Assembly (NCBI GenBank): GCA_905182995.1
Contig: CAJJDP010000009.1
Location: 559,150 to 623,149, forward strand
Direction of reading: 5' to 3'
Length of the DNA stretch: 64,000 bases
Source: Paramecium octaurelia
Lineage: Eukaryota; Ciliophora; Oligohymenophorea; Peniculida; Parameciidae
The notes below the pieces were generated by a model, which was given only the letters and a program-made list of their open reading frames with translations, ran no database searches and was not told the DNA's origin. Shown one piece after another: positions 48,887 through 61,576 of the stretch; the stretch's first letter is position 1; each line of letters starts with the position of its first letter. The translations under genes were made by a program, and so were the position numbers.

Positions 48887-49851
48887 ACATAATCTAAGAA
48901 TTGCTCAAAATCTTTTCTTTTTGCTTCTACTTAAGCCTCTCTTTTTAAATAATCTTGTCTTTTCCTCTCCATTATTTCTTCGTTATATTTTCTAACTTTT
49001 TCTAGTTTTAATTCAAATTCCTTTCTCTCTAGTTCTGCAAATTTCTTTCTCTCCTCATTCTTGAATTCAATTAATTACAATCTTTTTCTCTCTTTTTCTT
49101 CTATTAGTTATTTTTTTTATTCCTATAATTTCTATTATTCTAATTAAAATTATTCTTATTCTCTTAAAATCTAATCCTACCTTTATTTTCTATCTTTCTC
49201 TTTAAATTCTGCTTCCAACTTAGCTCTTTAGATACTTTCGAGTTCCCGTTATTTCCTTTTTTATTCTTTGATTTCGTTCTCTTTTATCTTTTGTTCTTAT
49301 AATTCTTTTTCTCTTTATTCTTTTTTTAGTTTTTCTTTTTCTAATTATTGTTTTTTCATTTCATTATACTCTCTTCTCCTTTTTAATTCCTCTTGAAATT
49401 GTTGCTCTTTTAATTGTTATTTTAGTAATTTCTATTGCATATCCTTTTCTTATTATTCTTTAAGTTGTTCTTGTTCAATCATTTTATCAATTTCCATTTA
49501 TTACCTTCTTTTAATAGTCTCTAATACTTTTGATTGTTTTTCTGCATAGCTAATTGAACTAAAATTTAATTAGGATTAATTATGTGTACTCTTACTTCTT
49601 GGTCCATTTTCTTAAAGTATTTTTTATCTTTATGCTCTCACAAGATCTATCTTTTATTTTCGTTTTTCTTCCAAATGCTTTTCAATCTCACAAATAAAAT
49701 CATCTGTAAGAGATGGATCTTTTGATTTTACCATTTAAACGACTTATGCTTTAGTTTTTCTTATAAGTTCATTTTCATGAAAGCCTTCTCTTCTACAAGC
49801 TTCCAAGAACCTCGGAGTCAAAATTTCTGTCGTAATATCATATGTATGCAT
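48223..49851 (-). CDS. CCDC177-like coiled-coil protein, 526 aa
   Basis: Two introns (23 and 25 nt) give 527 codons. The N-terminus MHTYDITTEILTPRFLEACR contains a (L/I)(T/S)(S/T)PRxLEAC(R/A) motif like that at the start of vertebrate CCDC177. The remaining about 420 residues are a very charged Lys/Glu/Gln/Arg-rich single helix or coiled coil with almost no hydrophobic core after about residue 150 (e.g. EQQLEKEKLKKEQREKE), ending MFMLDYEKKKRMQSDGF. The function of CCDC177 proteins is poorly known. The 3' third lies in the assembly-duplicated segment. Confidence 0.65.
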
Positions 49852-50072
49852 TATTTTTATTGTTATATTAAAAAAATAATTTATGCTTTCCTAATTATTT
49901 AATTAAAAATAATCAAAGCAATATGACTTAATTTTGCAAAATTTTTACATTCTTTGAAAAAAACATAAAAGTTCATATAAATAACATAAAAATTTATTAA
50001 TAATTCCTTTAATTTTCAATTAAAAATTTCTTATAGCTGCTATGTTTTGGGATTGAAAAAATTTAATCAAAA

Positions 50073-50744
50073 TCATAAGTATGGAAATTGTTACATAAAG
50101 ATAGTGCATTTTGTAGGAATATTTTATGCTTCTCTACTGTTACAAGTAAGAATTAAAGGAGTCATTGATCTAGGTCTTATGTCATAGACTTAGTTAGGTA
50201 AGAGGTTGAACGAAACAGAATGCTTTCGACATCTTTCTGAAAAGTTGTTCCATAACTGGTGATTTTGTTTTTTTGATTTTAAAATGCTTCTTGGTTGAGT
50301 TTTTTTTTATACTGGTTTATTATGTGACTTCTAACTTTTTTTTTATGACCGTTCATCTTTTTTACTTTTTTCCTTAATGAAAGCGTAATTTAGGGGTTCA
50401 TCCTAAATTCTGTTTAGATTGATTTTGTATTGAATTTATTATTCGCCAATTAAATTTAAGGAGGGACACTGTGGTATTATATTTGTTTAAATATCAACCA
50501 AATCTACCCTTTCTATCTTAATTTTGCTAGAACAATTGTTTGTTATGTTTTCGTTTGTAATATCAAATAGAAATTCATTTTTAAAAAAATCTTCTTCAAA
50601 TGTATCTAAATTTTATGATAAGTTCTAAATCTGAGGATGTAGAATTAATTTATTAGGCTACTTTAAATTCGCATAGCCACATATGCGAAGCAGTTTTCCT
50701 TTTTAGTTTACTGTCTAATTTTATGGTAAACAAATATTGCCCAT
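50073..50744 (-). CDS. N-myristoylated protein with PP1-docking motifs (putative PP1 regulator)
   Basis: An intronless ORF of 224 codons. MGNICLPQ is a strong N-myristoylation signal with Cys5 for palmitoylation. An acidic central part follows. The C-terminal third is basic and contains RSILKSKK (SILK motif, residues 153-156) and KHSVSFN (HSVSF, 175-179), which fits the relaxed RVxF consensus. SILK followed by RVxF is the order seen in PP1 interactors such as inhibitor-2 (family knowledge). I infer a membrane-attached PP1-binding protein; no other domain is recognisable. The motifs are short, so chance occurrence of one of them is possible. Confidence 0.7.
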
Positions 50745-51260
50745 TAAAATAATCAAGAAATATATTAAAAAAGAGTTTTATAATAATATATAAGAATTTA
50801 TATTCTCAACATTAATTAACTTATTATAAATAAAATAATTTAATGAAATTACCTTTTCAAATGAATTATTTTTCACCATTAAACCAATGACTTATCTTAG
50901 GATAAATATATGGTCAAAAAAAATTAACTATAGTAAATACAATAACATTATAATCAATCTATTAATAATTTAATCATTCTGTTTTGGGTTAGTTGTTATT
51001 ATCATCAACTACTTATTGAGCTAATTCATACGAAATCTTGAAACAACTAGGATTTAACACTATTATTACTTTTTAAATGTAAAGACCTTACATTGAATTT
51101 CATTCTTGTATAAAAGAATCTATTAATCCGTTTATTAAGTATTTCCAATTAATCATTACTCCCGCTTTAATTATAGATTGAATAGAGAAGTTTAGTAAGA
51201 ATAAAGCTATTCAATAGAATTAAAAGAAAATTTTATTTTATATATATATTATGAATCATT
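50745..51260. other. Intergenic DNA with ambiguous open frames
   Basis: Open, partly hydrophobic frames occur on both strands (e.g. + strand from ATG 50887). They overlap each other and have no domain or convincing introns, so no gene is called. Confidence 0.35.
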
Positions 51261-54200
51261 TCATTCAATTGTATCTAATTATTGATATTTCTATTGAATT
51301 TCTAAAATTTCCAAGGGCAGCAATTCAAAAAGACACTATTAAGTTTAATATCTTGAAATAAGCATAATTAATACTTAAGATAGACTCTCAAAGATTGTTC
51401 ATTAAGAAGTTTATAGCTCATCCATAAAATATCTAATTATTAGAATGATGTATTACTTTGAATTTCTTTTTTATTGTTGTTTATCAAATTATCTAACTCA
51501 ACAAATGTGTGTTTAACTTTCGAATATTATTTGGCTTCTAAAAATCTGAGTTTTATAGTATTTTTCTCAGTTTCCCAATGCTCTTTTATTTTTTCGCATC
51601 CTTCTCCATATTTAATAACTGATTCCTTGGGGAAAATGGCTAATTCAATAGCCATTTCAGTGAACCTGGGTAATGTGAGATACTTATCCCCTTAATCATC
51701 AGCAAAGTCAGCGTTTTTTAAAAAAACCTATAACAAGCTTTCATTTAACTCCTATTAAGTGTGGATTGCTCTAAAAAGAGTTTTAAACTATTGTTTATTA
51801 TATATTTTTACTTCTTAGTATTCAATTAATTTATTTCCATCTAAATCTGCAGCTTTAAATAATGTTTCCAAAATATTTTAATAGTCCTTTTTATTAAATA
51901 TATAAAAATCTAAGATTTTCATTATAAATTAATCAAAATTAATAGTATGTTTATTGGATCCGTATTATTAGATTAAGACTTTATACTAAGTTTATAGTTG
52001 TTGTATTTAGTTGGCTTGCAACCAAAGTTAAGATTTTTCATTTAAAAATTCGCTTGCTGATTCATAGGTAATTAGAAATTCTGTTTTATTGGATTCAATT
52101 TTATTATTGAAAAATACAAAGGCTTCAATCAAAAGTTTTTGAGCAACTTCATCAATTTCGTTTTTTAAGTTACAATATTTTGAAATTAATTAAACCTTTG
52201 TATTCTTATCTTTCTCGATTATGATAAATTCATAAATCTTTAAGATAATAATAATGAAATACTTATTTTATTTTTTTTTCAGCAACTTATTTAAACCCAT
52301 ATTTATTTTTTATGAAATCATAAATACAAACATGAAATGGTATTTTATAAGCTTCACTTTACTTTGAAACTTCAGTTAATATTTAACTTATAATTTTGTT
52401 GAATTAAAGAAAAGATAGAGTTTTAGTTAAATTTTTACTGTTAATCACTTATTTAAGTAAATTATTAGCTACATCAGTATTTTAACTATAAACCCTTCTA
52501 AACTTTTTAGGTTGTTTTGTTTCTTAGAGTAAATTATAATTAAGTGTTTTGTGAACAAAGGAATCTAAATAATAAGAAATAAGAGTTACATTTTGAAAAT
52601 TGCTTATCTTTATATTACGATATCACATCTTTAATTCTTTGAGAACGATTTTTTTCATCAACCTCTGATTCTGCCAGACTTCTATAGCTTTGGCTCATTT
52701 ACGAAATTTCATCCTTCTCTCTTATGGGACTATTGCTTATATTATGTTTAGAATTTGCTTTACCAGGCTTCATAGAATTATTGTCTAATAAATTTTTGCT
52801 ATTTCTTAGATGATATTATTATTGATTGATAGTCTTTGGATCTCCCTACTATTATATTCTCTAAATTGATTTTTAATTTGTGAGACTACCCTTTATTGAA
52901 TTTTTAGTTGCTGCTGTAGGTGATTTCAATTCGTAATTTTTAGATAGAGTGTTTTCATCCAATTCTTTATTTTTAATTTTTTGATGGGAACTTATTAATA
53001 GATCAGATTTTGAATTATCAGAAGGTATTAAATCTCTAGAATCTTTTAACATTTCCTCATCGTTAAATTCCATATACGACGACTATTTTTGACTGTTATC
53101 CATATCTTATAGGTATCTAATATCTTTATGGTAGATTTAATTATCAAAACAATTCTCCATTTATTCCTGTTAATCATTATTATTAGTTTCTGAGTCAGCA
53201 TTCTAATAATTTTAAGATTTTTAAACAACTTTTTTTTTGAGATTGATTGAATCTACCATTTTGATTGTTACCTCTTTTGAACGCATGTCATCATCTAAAT
53301 TTTAAGATTCCTTACCCGGACTGAATTCATTATCATATCCATCTTGATCCATGTCATTCAGATCATTATTATTTTAGCATTCTTCCTCTTCAATTGCATT
53401 GACATCATTAATTTTGATTTCATATTTACTTTCAATTTATTTCAAAGTCCCAATCAACTATGTATTTTTTGTCACTAATCTGTGCACTTTCTTTTTGTTA
53501 TTCGAGATTATGGAGATAAAATCTTAGACCGTTTATTGCAGTTTCATCTCTAATTCTTAGCAAAGATCCTCCTTTTCCAATATTTCCATTTTTTATATTG
53601 AATCTAATCTATTCATTGTAATCAATCTCATTGATAATGATTTATTTTATTCGCAAACTTCTTTACTTTCACTTAGTGTTCTGCATAACAATAACTTTTT
53701 ACTCTCATCTAATCCTTGTTCTTCTAGCATTTTCAAAGCCATTGATATTTTTTATTCCAAATCATTAGATACTTTTTTGGCCTTCTCCAGAGATGCTGTG
53801 CTTTACAATTGGAAGTTAGAGTGTTAATTCCAAAGTTGATCATCATCTGTTTGTACATATTTATCGGTTGTTCCACTTATTTATACTATTTTATTTTATG
53901 ATGGCTGTTGATCTTTATCAAAATCTAAATATTTTAATGATATGATCTAAGATTTCAATTAATTTTCTTAATTCCTTAGTTATTCCCATCTATCAAAGAT
54001 TACACTATTTTTCTTAGGTGATCTGCCAGGGGATTTGCTGCCTTATGATTTGAATGGAGATTTGATTCTATACTTCTAATCATTATCAATTTTAGCTTAA
54101 AAATTCATTAAATGTGAAACTATCGACTACCCTTATTGCACTTTGATATTAATTTTCTCATTTTCTGGATTGTTATCATTAATTTATTCTGTTTTTAACA

Positions 54201-55271
54201 TAACAATTTATAATTGCAATTCATCTATTTATTTTCTATGTTACTCTATTATTTCAAGTGCTTCTCTGTACTCCTATGTTAATTGTAATATCTCTTCCTT
54301 TTGCTGTTAATCAACATCCAAAGCTCGATCATAGTCAAATTGTATCTATTTGATTTGGTTCTTGCTTTCATTATATATTTGTTCTTGATAATGGAGTTGT
54401 TCATTATAAAAGTTCTGCTAATCAATCATTTTATTTTTCATTTCTTATTCAACAATTTGCATTTATTAATTTGAACTTTTGATTACTTAATCAATCAATT
54501 GGATATAAAAGTCCCATATAATTTAGAGTAATTCTCCTCTTTCCACACATTCAGCTTTGACTTGTCTACATTGTTAATTAATAGTTACTTTATAATTTCT
54601 TTAAAACAAGATGTGTATATTAATTGAATTTCTTCAGCTATTTAAATAGCAGTTAAACTTTTGCTTTTGTCCTTCGTTCTTTAAAGCATGAAGAACAACC
54701 ACTCTTTCAAATCCAAAGCTTATTATCTATTCGGTGGAATAACTGATAAATTTGGTGATTGCTTGATTTCATGTTTCAAAATATCAAAAAAGTATTTTTA
54801 CAACCCATTCTCCATCAAATTCTTATCTTTTAACAAATCTTCAAAGTCCAACCATTCGCTCTTGATAGTAGTCTTTTCAATTTTATTTTTGAATTGTAAT
54901 CTGTTCTATGATTTTCTGTACATTGTACTATAAAAACTTTGTAAAGATTTATCATATTTCTATAACCAATAAATATTGTTTTTACTGTTTAAGATAGTTC
55001 TGGATCTTTGTAAATGCTGCTTTCAATGGATTGGAAATTTTTATGTTTATTTTTGAGATAAGAAACATCAGAATTTGTTTAAAAGTGTTTATTTGTAAAA
55101 TCAGTTTTCATTCGGTTTTATGACATTTCCGCTCTTATCGTTAAAGGTATGCTTGAATTGATACTCTAATCCCATTCTGTCCTTATTAAAAGTTTTGCCT
55201 ATATTTATATAAAAATACTGTACTGTTGATTATGCCTTTTAGATTTTGGGAAAACTATTCGTATTATTCAT
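51261..55271 (-). CDS. AXDND1-like axonemal dynein light-chain-domain protein with EF-hand
   Basis: Seven introns (25, 23, 23, 25, 25, 24 and 23 nt) give exactly 1,281 codons. The N-terminal about 330 residues include EWLDFEDLL, LIYTSCFKEIIKQVKAECVERG and ELLQIIWDFYIQL, which match the p28/DNALI1 dynein-light-chain core (CFxELIRQVxxxCxERGxLL) as found in AXDND1. A long coiled-coil and Ser/Asp-rich middle follows, then a helical C-terminal domain with one recognisable EF-hand loop, DLDGNKLIEYQE, and a degenerate second (ADFADDQGDKYLTLPRF). The protein is presumably ciliary. The ATG at 52698 looks like a separate gene start, but the frame runs on upstream, so I treat this as one fused gene. Extra introns in the middle are possible. 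Confidence 0.75.
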
Positions 55272-56276
55272 TATAAAAATTTATATATATTATATAGACT
55301 GTCTAATAATTTTAATTAAAAGAACATTAATCTATGTTCATATATTATAAGATTAGAAAGATATTCAAAATTAAAATTTTGTGAATAAACCCCCGAATAT
55401 CATGCCATAAACAAATTGCAATCCTCTTGATATACTCATTTACTGGAATTCAACTTCCTATAAACCAGTAGATTATCCTTTTTAATAACACAACTATCCA
55501 ACAAATATTAATTGATTATATATACCATCTTAAAATTGTTTGCATTTAATTGAAAACTTGAAGATCTCTTGCTAACAATGTATCCCATAATATTGCACAA
55601 GAGAATCATTTGCTCATGTATTCCTATAACAATTTAGTAAATTCTTAATTTATAATTACATTATTCAAATTCTTTCTTTCATTGCTATCTTATTCATTTA
55701 AATTAACAATAAAACTATATAATTAATAAAAATCTTAGTCTCTTAAAGAATAGAATAATTTGCTTATAAGTTTGTGTCCTTATAAAATAGAAAAAGTATG
55801 TTTTCTAGTATCAGATGTTTTTAAAATTCATGAAAAATTAGTTTTGTTTTAAACACCATATTGCATCTTATCATGCTCAACTCTACTTAAAGCATTTTTA
55901 TAAAGAATTCCTCGAAATAGATATTATTTAAAACAGTGGTATTTTCTTTAATGTCTACTACGATATTATTATATTAACAAGTCTCTATTTTTAATTATAT
56001 AAAAAACAGATCCCGCAATAAATCTATGACTTGTAGAACAGTAAGGTTAATTTATCAATTAATATGACTATTTCAGTTTCAAAATTAACAAGAATTCAAA
56101 TATTTTGGATTTAAATCTATTACTAAAATAACTATATCAATATAAATAAATCGTGATGGGGAATATTATTTAATGCTCATTAAAACCTAATCAATAATAG
56201 CATAATATTTTGCTGATGTTTAGCATTGTTTGGATTTGAAATTTAAAAATCATAAATTCATTAGAAAATTAAGATA
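54907..56276. repeat. Redundant copy (1,370 bp) left of the N at 56277
   Basis: Identical by eye and equal in length to 56278-57647. It holds the first exons of the AXDND1-like gene plus upstream DNA. Probable contig-end overlap. Confidence 0.9.
55272..56276. other. Intergenic DNA upstream of the AXDND1-like gene
   Basis: About 1 kb, AT-rich. A 37-codon + strand ORF at 55402-55515 has a protein-like composition but is too short to support. No RNA gene seen. Confidence 0.4.
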
Positions 56277-56277
56277 N

Positions 56278-56642
56278 TATGATTTTCTGTACATTGTACT
56301 ATAAAAACTTTGTAAAGATTTATCATATTTCTATAACCAATAAATATTGTTTTTACTGTTTAAGATAGTTCTGGATCTTTGTAAATGCTGCTTTCAATGG
56401 ATTGGAAATTTTTATGTTTATTTTTGAGATAAGAAACATCAGAATTTGTTTAAAAGTGTTTATTTGTAAAATCAGTTTTCATTCGGTTTTATGACATTTC
56501 CGCTCTTATCGTTAAAGGTATGCTTGAATTGATACTCTAATCCCATTCTGTCCTTATTAAAAGTTTTGCCTATATTTATATAAAAATACTGTACTGTTGA
56601 TTATGCCTTTTAGATTTTGGGAAAACTATTCGTATTATTCAT
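56278..56642 (-). pseudogene. Duplicate 5' fragment of the AXDND1-like gene (probable artefact)
   Basis: It repeats the start codon and the first exons of the gene at 51261-55271 (offset 1,371 bp) and is cut by the N. Not an independent gene. Confidence 0.8.
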
Positions 56643-57647
56643 TATAAAAATTTATATATATTATATAGACTGTCTAATAATTTTAATTAAAAGAACATTA
56701 ATCTATGTTCATATATTATAAGATTAGAAAGATATTCAAAATTAAAATTTTGTGAATAAACCCCCGAATATCATGCCATAAACAAATTGCAATCCTCTTG
56801 ATATACTCATTTACTGGAATTCAACTTCCTATAAACCAGTAGATTATCCTTTTTAATAACACAACTATCCAACAAATATTAATTGATTATATATACCATC
56901 TTAAAATTGTTTGCATTTAATTGAAAACTTGAAGATCTCTTGCTAACAATGTATCCCATAATATTGCACAAGAGAATCATTTGCTCATGTATTCCTATAA
57001 CAATTTAGTAAATTCTTAATTTATAATTACATTATTCAAATTCTTTCTTTCATTGCTATCTTATTCATTTAAATTAACAATAAAACTATATAATTAATAA
57101 AAATCTTAGTCTCTTAAAGAATAGAATAATTTGCTTATAAGTTTGTGTCCTTATAAAATAGAAAAAGTATGTTTTCTAGTATCAGATGTTTTTAAAATTC
57201 ATGAAAAATTAGTTTTGTTTTAAACACCATATTGCATCTTATCATGCTCAACTCTACTTAAAGCATTTTTATAAAGAATTCCTCGAAATAGATATTATTT
57301 AAAACAGTGGTATTTTCTTTAATGTCTACTACGATATTATTATATTAACAAGTCTCTATTTTTAATTATATAAAAAACAGATCCCGCAATAAATCTATGA
57401 CTTGTAGAACAGTAAGGTTAATTTATCAATTAATATGACTATTTCAGTTTCAAAATTAACAAGAATTCAAATATTTTGGATTTAAATCTATTACTAAAAT
57501 AACTATATCAATATAAATAAATCGTGATGGGGAATATTATTTAATGCTCATTAAAACCTAATCAATAATAGCATAATATTTTGCTGATGTTTAGCATTGT
57601 TTGGATTTGAAATTTAAAAATCATAAATTCATTAGAAAATTAAGATA
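56278..57647. repeat. Redundant copy (1,370 bp) right of the N at 56277
   Basis: The second copy of the repeat; it continues into the SET-domain gene region, so the true order is probably AXDND1-like gene, about 2.5 kb of unique spacer including this segment, then the SET gene. Confidence 0.9.
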
Positions 57648-57814
57648 TATTGTGACAACAACAGTATTTATGGAAATTTATTGTAATTAAAATAATGAAC
57701 AATCTTTTCGATAAATGATTAAAATTTATTTAATAAAATTTTGTGATTTTGACAAATAAATGTGCGTAAAATAATTTATTTGTAATTTATTCTAATGATA
57801 ATAATTTTAAATTA

Positions 57815-60800
57815 ATGCAAATGGATGAGAGCAACAAAACCAAAAAGAACGATTAGCCAATCTTAAAGGAAACGTCCAAGAATAGAAATGTATAGATTTC
57901 ATATATTCTCAACAGATAATAAATAAATTGCAGGGAAATCCCTCCAGATTGCAAGGTCTAAAGGAAAGTTTCAAGTACTTCACCTTATTGAAAAAGAATC
58001 AGTATTTAGAGAGAAAACAATTTCGAGTGAGCAGAGATGAAACTCTGGTTTGCTCCTGTATTTGTTGTCCTGAAGATCAAATATCAAGGTAGAGGATTGT
58101 GTTAAATTTAGTCGTATCTAAGGACCATAATACTCGTATAATTGCGGTGATCGATGTTTAAATAAATTCACATGTACGGAATGCGATGTCGAACTGTGTC
58201 CATGTGCAGAACTTTGCAAGAATAGAAGATTTTAAAAGCATGAGGATGCTTGCGTGTATCCGCTAAAATGCGGAGGAAAGGGAATGGGGTTGTATGCTGG
58301 TGACCGCATATAAAAAGGACAATTTATAATGCAATATATTGGAGAGATTTTCTAGATAAATAGTGCTTTGGGGAGGAGGAGAGTGCAGGAATATTCGGTT
58401 TGAATTGTGTGTTTATTTAGAAATCGACATGTACATATTTAATGAAACTGAATAACTAGGAAGTTATTGATCCAACAACCAAAGGTAATTTGGCAAGATT
58501 CATCAATCATTCCTGTGAACCAAATTGCATAACAGAGAAATGGAATGTGTTGGGGGAGGTCTGCATTGGTATATTTGCAAGTCGTGATATAAATGAGGAT
58601 GAAGAATTAACATTTGATTATCAATTCGATGTTTTTCATACTCCCTTGACCAAATGTTTATGTGGTGCCGCAAAGTGTAAGGGTTATTTAGGATTGAAAC
58701 CAACTGATGTTACTCAGGAGGAGTGGGAAGAACATTTGGAAAATATGGTGTGTAAAATATGTTAAACCAAAACACCATAAGATGATGAGTAATTGTTATT
58801 ATGTGATAAATGCAATTGTGGATTTCATTTATTGTGTTTGGTACCTCCTTTGGAGTCAGTCCCTAAGGATGCTTGGTACTGTCAAGAGTGTTAGGATGAA
58901 AAACGCATTTTGGAAGAATAGGAAAAAGAGAAAACTAATCTGGAGAGAATTCAACAAAGGAAAGTCAAATCTTATAATAATGAGAAAAAGTAGAAAAAGA
59001 AAAGGGAAGAACTCTCATCCTCATCATGCAGTGATTCTGACAGTGAATATGATAATAGATACAAAATTATGAAGTCTTTAGAAAAGCAAACTGTAAGAGA
59101 ATACTTGTCACTCAAATAACCACAATAATATCTATCAACTAGACAAGATGAAGAATTAAAAAAGGAAGAAGACAATAACACATCAGAACTATAAGTACCT
59201 TCAGCACCCCTTCCTGGGAAATCGTATTATCAAAGCGATTAATTTAATAAATCATCCCTTGAGGCTCAACCTTAAGATTCGGGGAAGTTGTAATAAATGC
59301 AATCTATTGTTGACGTGGCCTAATAGAAATTCGAAGAATAATACAAGGAGAGGTTAGAATTGCATGAGCAAATCGAAGCCCTTCAATAATAGAATGTCTT
59401 GAATATTGATATGATTAAGGAATGTTTCAAAATCAATATACTGGAATAGAAAGTAGTGAAGAAGAATGCCCAATTAATTTATAAGATTGGAAACAAGATC
59501 AGTTTTGAACAGATTGATCAATAAGTTGCTGATTTCTTCAAAAAGGAAAACAACCTTACAGTAATAGGGTCTATCTAATAAATCAACATCTTTAGATCTA
59601 TATTGAATATGGTGGAACAAATAATTAAAGAACTAAAGAGAGAACTAGGGATTATAGAAGGATAGATTAAAGTTCCAATCATTTATTTGAAGAGATTAAT
59701 CAACAAATTGTAATTAATATTAGTGTTATTCTTTTAGCAATAGTTTAGACAATAAATAAGAAGTCAATATCATCTACAACAAATCGTTAGCACACAGTGA
59801 AGAAATATTCCCTATGGACAAAGCCACTCCAATTAAAATTAAAGGATCTAAACAAAATATAGAATAAACTGTTTCTGAAATTAGGAACACCCTAAAAACT
59901 CTATGTGTTCAAAGATTGTACATCAGTCGAAGTGAAACTAAGTCTGTTTAACAGAATATGTTTCAATTGAAGTAAAATGCTGAAATCAGAATTTCAAGAG
60001 ATTCTGTATACAATGCAAGAGGAGAACAAACACAAAGAGACATTAATCACCCCTTCTTCTATATTTAATACAGAGAGAAAGAAGTTTGTCTGATTGGAAC
60101 ACTATAATAGATACAAGAGACAAGCACTGCCATTAAGAAACTATTGGAATAAGAAGCTAATAACGAAAAGGAAATGACATACTTTACTGTCTTGATCTCT
60201 CCCTAATATAAAGAATCTTGCAAATAGGTCAAATAAATAATTGAACGAAGTTCCTCTTCTACAAAGGTTCTGCTTTTTGAGGCTTCTCATCCTAGAAAGA
60301 ATATGACAATTTTGGTACTATGTTTGAGAAATTAGATTGTCTAAACAAAACAAAACTTCTCAGATTTGATTTATTAACAATGCTAATTAAAACTAGATTA
60401 GTTCTAAGATTAGATGTCAATGCAGATGTGTAGATATGTGTTCAAATACCTTTAAAATACAATGATGACTAATGACATGGCATTTATGAAAAATTGGGAT
60501 CTCATCACTCCTTATTTCTATCAATTCAATATCATGAAGTATAGGGAATCGAAATTCGAGAATTGGTTTGTTAAACGATGCTATTCCTCCCTTTTAAGAG
60601 ATTACGAAACTCAATTATATATACAGTATTGCTTAGGTAAGGAAATCCAAAAGAATTTAACAGATCATGAGTAATTTTTAAGGAAAAAGAACCTAATTCA
60701 ATTAACTAAAAGAATTCTCTATGCTATTCTAGGCTTTAAGAGATATCCCACTGATCAAGCCACTCTAGATAGTGGACAATAATAATAATAATAATAGGAT

Positions 60801-61576
60801 ACTATAAAGAGATTCAATAATTAATTAGAAGAGGACAATCTGAAAGTGCCCAATCTCTCATTGATATCCTTGCAAGCCCAATATACTTAAATAAACAAAA
60901 AAGGTGATACTAAAAAGGAAACCAGTGAAAGAAGTCAATCTGATTCGAGCAAAGTATAAAAAAAGTAAAGTAATTCCGAATCAGACAAAAGCAGAGACTT
61001 CTCTACCAGATAAAGACACAAATATCATCATCATCATCACAAATATTATAATTACAATCAAAAAAGTCCAACTGAAAAATATGTTAGACACAAATATGAC
61101 AAAACTGATTATTATGATAAATCAAAATCAAGACATAGATATTAATCTCAAAAACAAGATAAGTCTAGGGATGCAAATAAAAGATATTATGAGGATGATC
61201 TTTCCAGAAACAGATTCCATAATAAAAAAAGTATTCTTATTGTATTCATCTTAGGATCAAGCAGCGAAGACTCTGATAAATCACAAGAATAAAGAAGAAA
61301 AAGATAGGAATCTGTAGATTCTGATAAATATAAAAATAATAAATATTATAGTGGGTTTCAATATCAAAGGAGGCATACTAAAACTAACAAATATGATTAT
61401 GAAAGTAGATATTATTTTCAATTATAGAATCTTCCAAGAATTTTGAAACCAAAGATCGTTCTCGCTATTAAAGTAAAGATCGATCTCGATCCAAGTAGAG
61501 AAATAAATCTGAAAGCAGTGATAGCTATAAAAGAAGATCTACTCATAAATCAAAAAAGTACTCTAGGAAATATTGA
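57815..61576 (+). CDS. AWS-SET-PHD histone lysine methyltransferase with RS-like tail
   Basis: Six introns (26, 23, 23, 28, 24, 23 nt) give exactly 1,205 codons. An AWS-type Cys-rich segment (about 71-130) precedes a SET domain with GKGMGLYAG (139-145), [11 protein letters not shown] (204-214) and the catalytic FDY (243-245). The post-SET is CLCGAAKC (257-264). A PHD finger follows, with C4-H-C3 spacing at C289, C292, C306, C309, H314, C317, C332 and C335. The order AWS-SET-post-SET is that of SETD2/ASH1/NSD enzymes, mainly H3K36 methylation. The middle about 600 residues are helical; the last about 200 hold a Gln run, a His run (YHHHHH) and Ser/Arg/Lys/Asp-rich RS-like sequence ([16 protein letters not shown]), suggesting contact with splicing or transcription machinery. 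No SRI domain was recognised. Start chosen at the first of two in-frame ATGs (57815, 57821). Confidence 0.9.

Noticed and set aside
50887-51260. Small hydrophobic + strand ORF that might be a membrane protein
   Set aside because: It needs a 38-nt intron, overlaps an equally open minus frame and has no recognisable feature.
55402-55515. 37-codon + strand ORF with Pro/Asn/Tyr-rich product
   Set aside because: Too short, no splice sites, no known homologue by eye; it also recurs in the duplicated segment, so repetition is not independent support.
58707-59072. Basic + strand ORF overlapping the SET gene
   Set aside because: Out of frame with the PHD finger, whose eight zinc ligands are perfectly spaced in the chosen frame.
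60904-61254. Lys/Asn-rich + strand ORF within the SET gene
   Set aside because: Alternative frame of the His-run and RS-like tail; the main frame has the Ser/Arg/Asp composition and proper splice sites.
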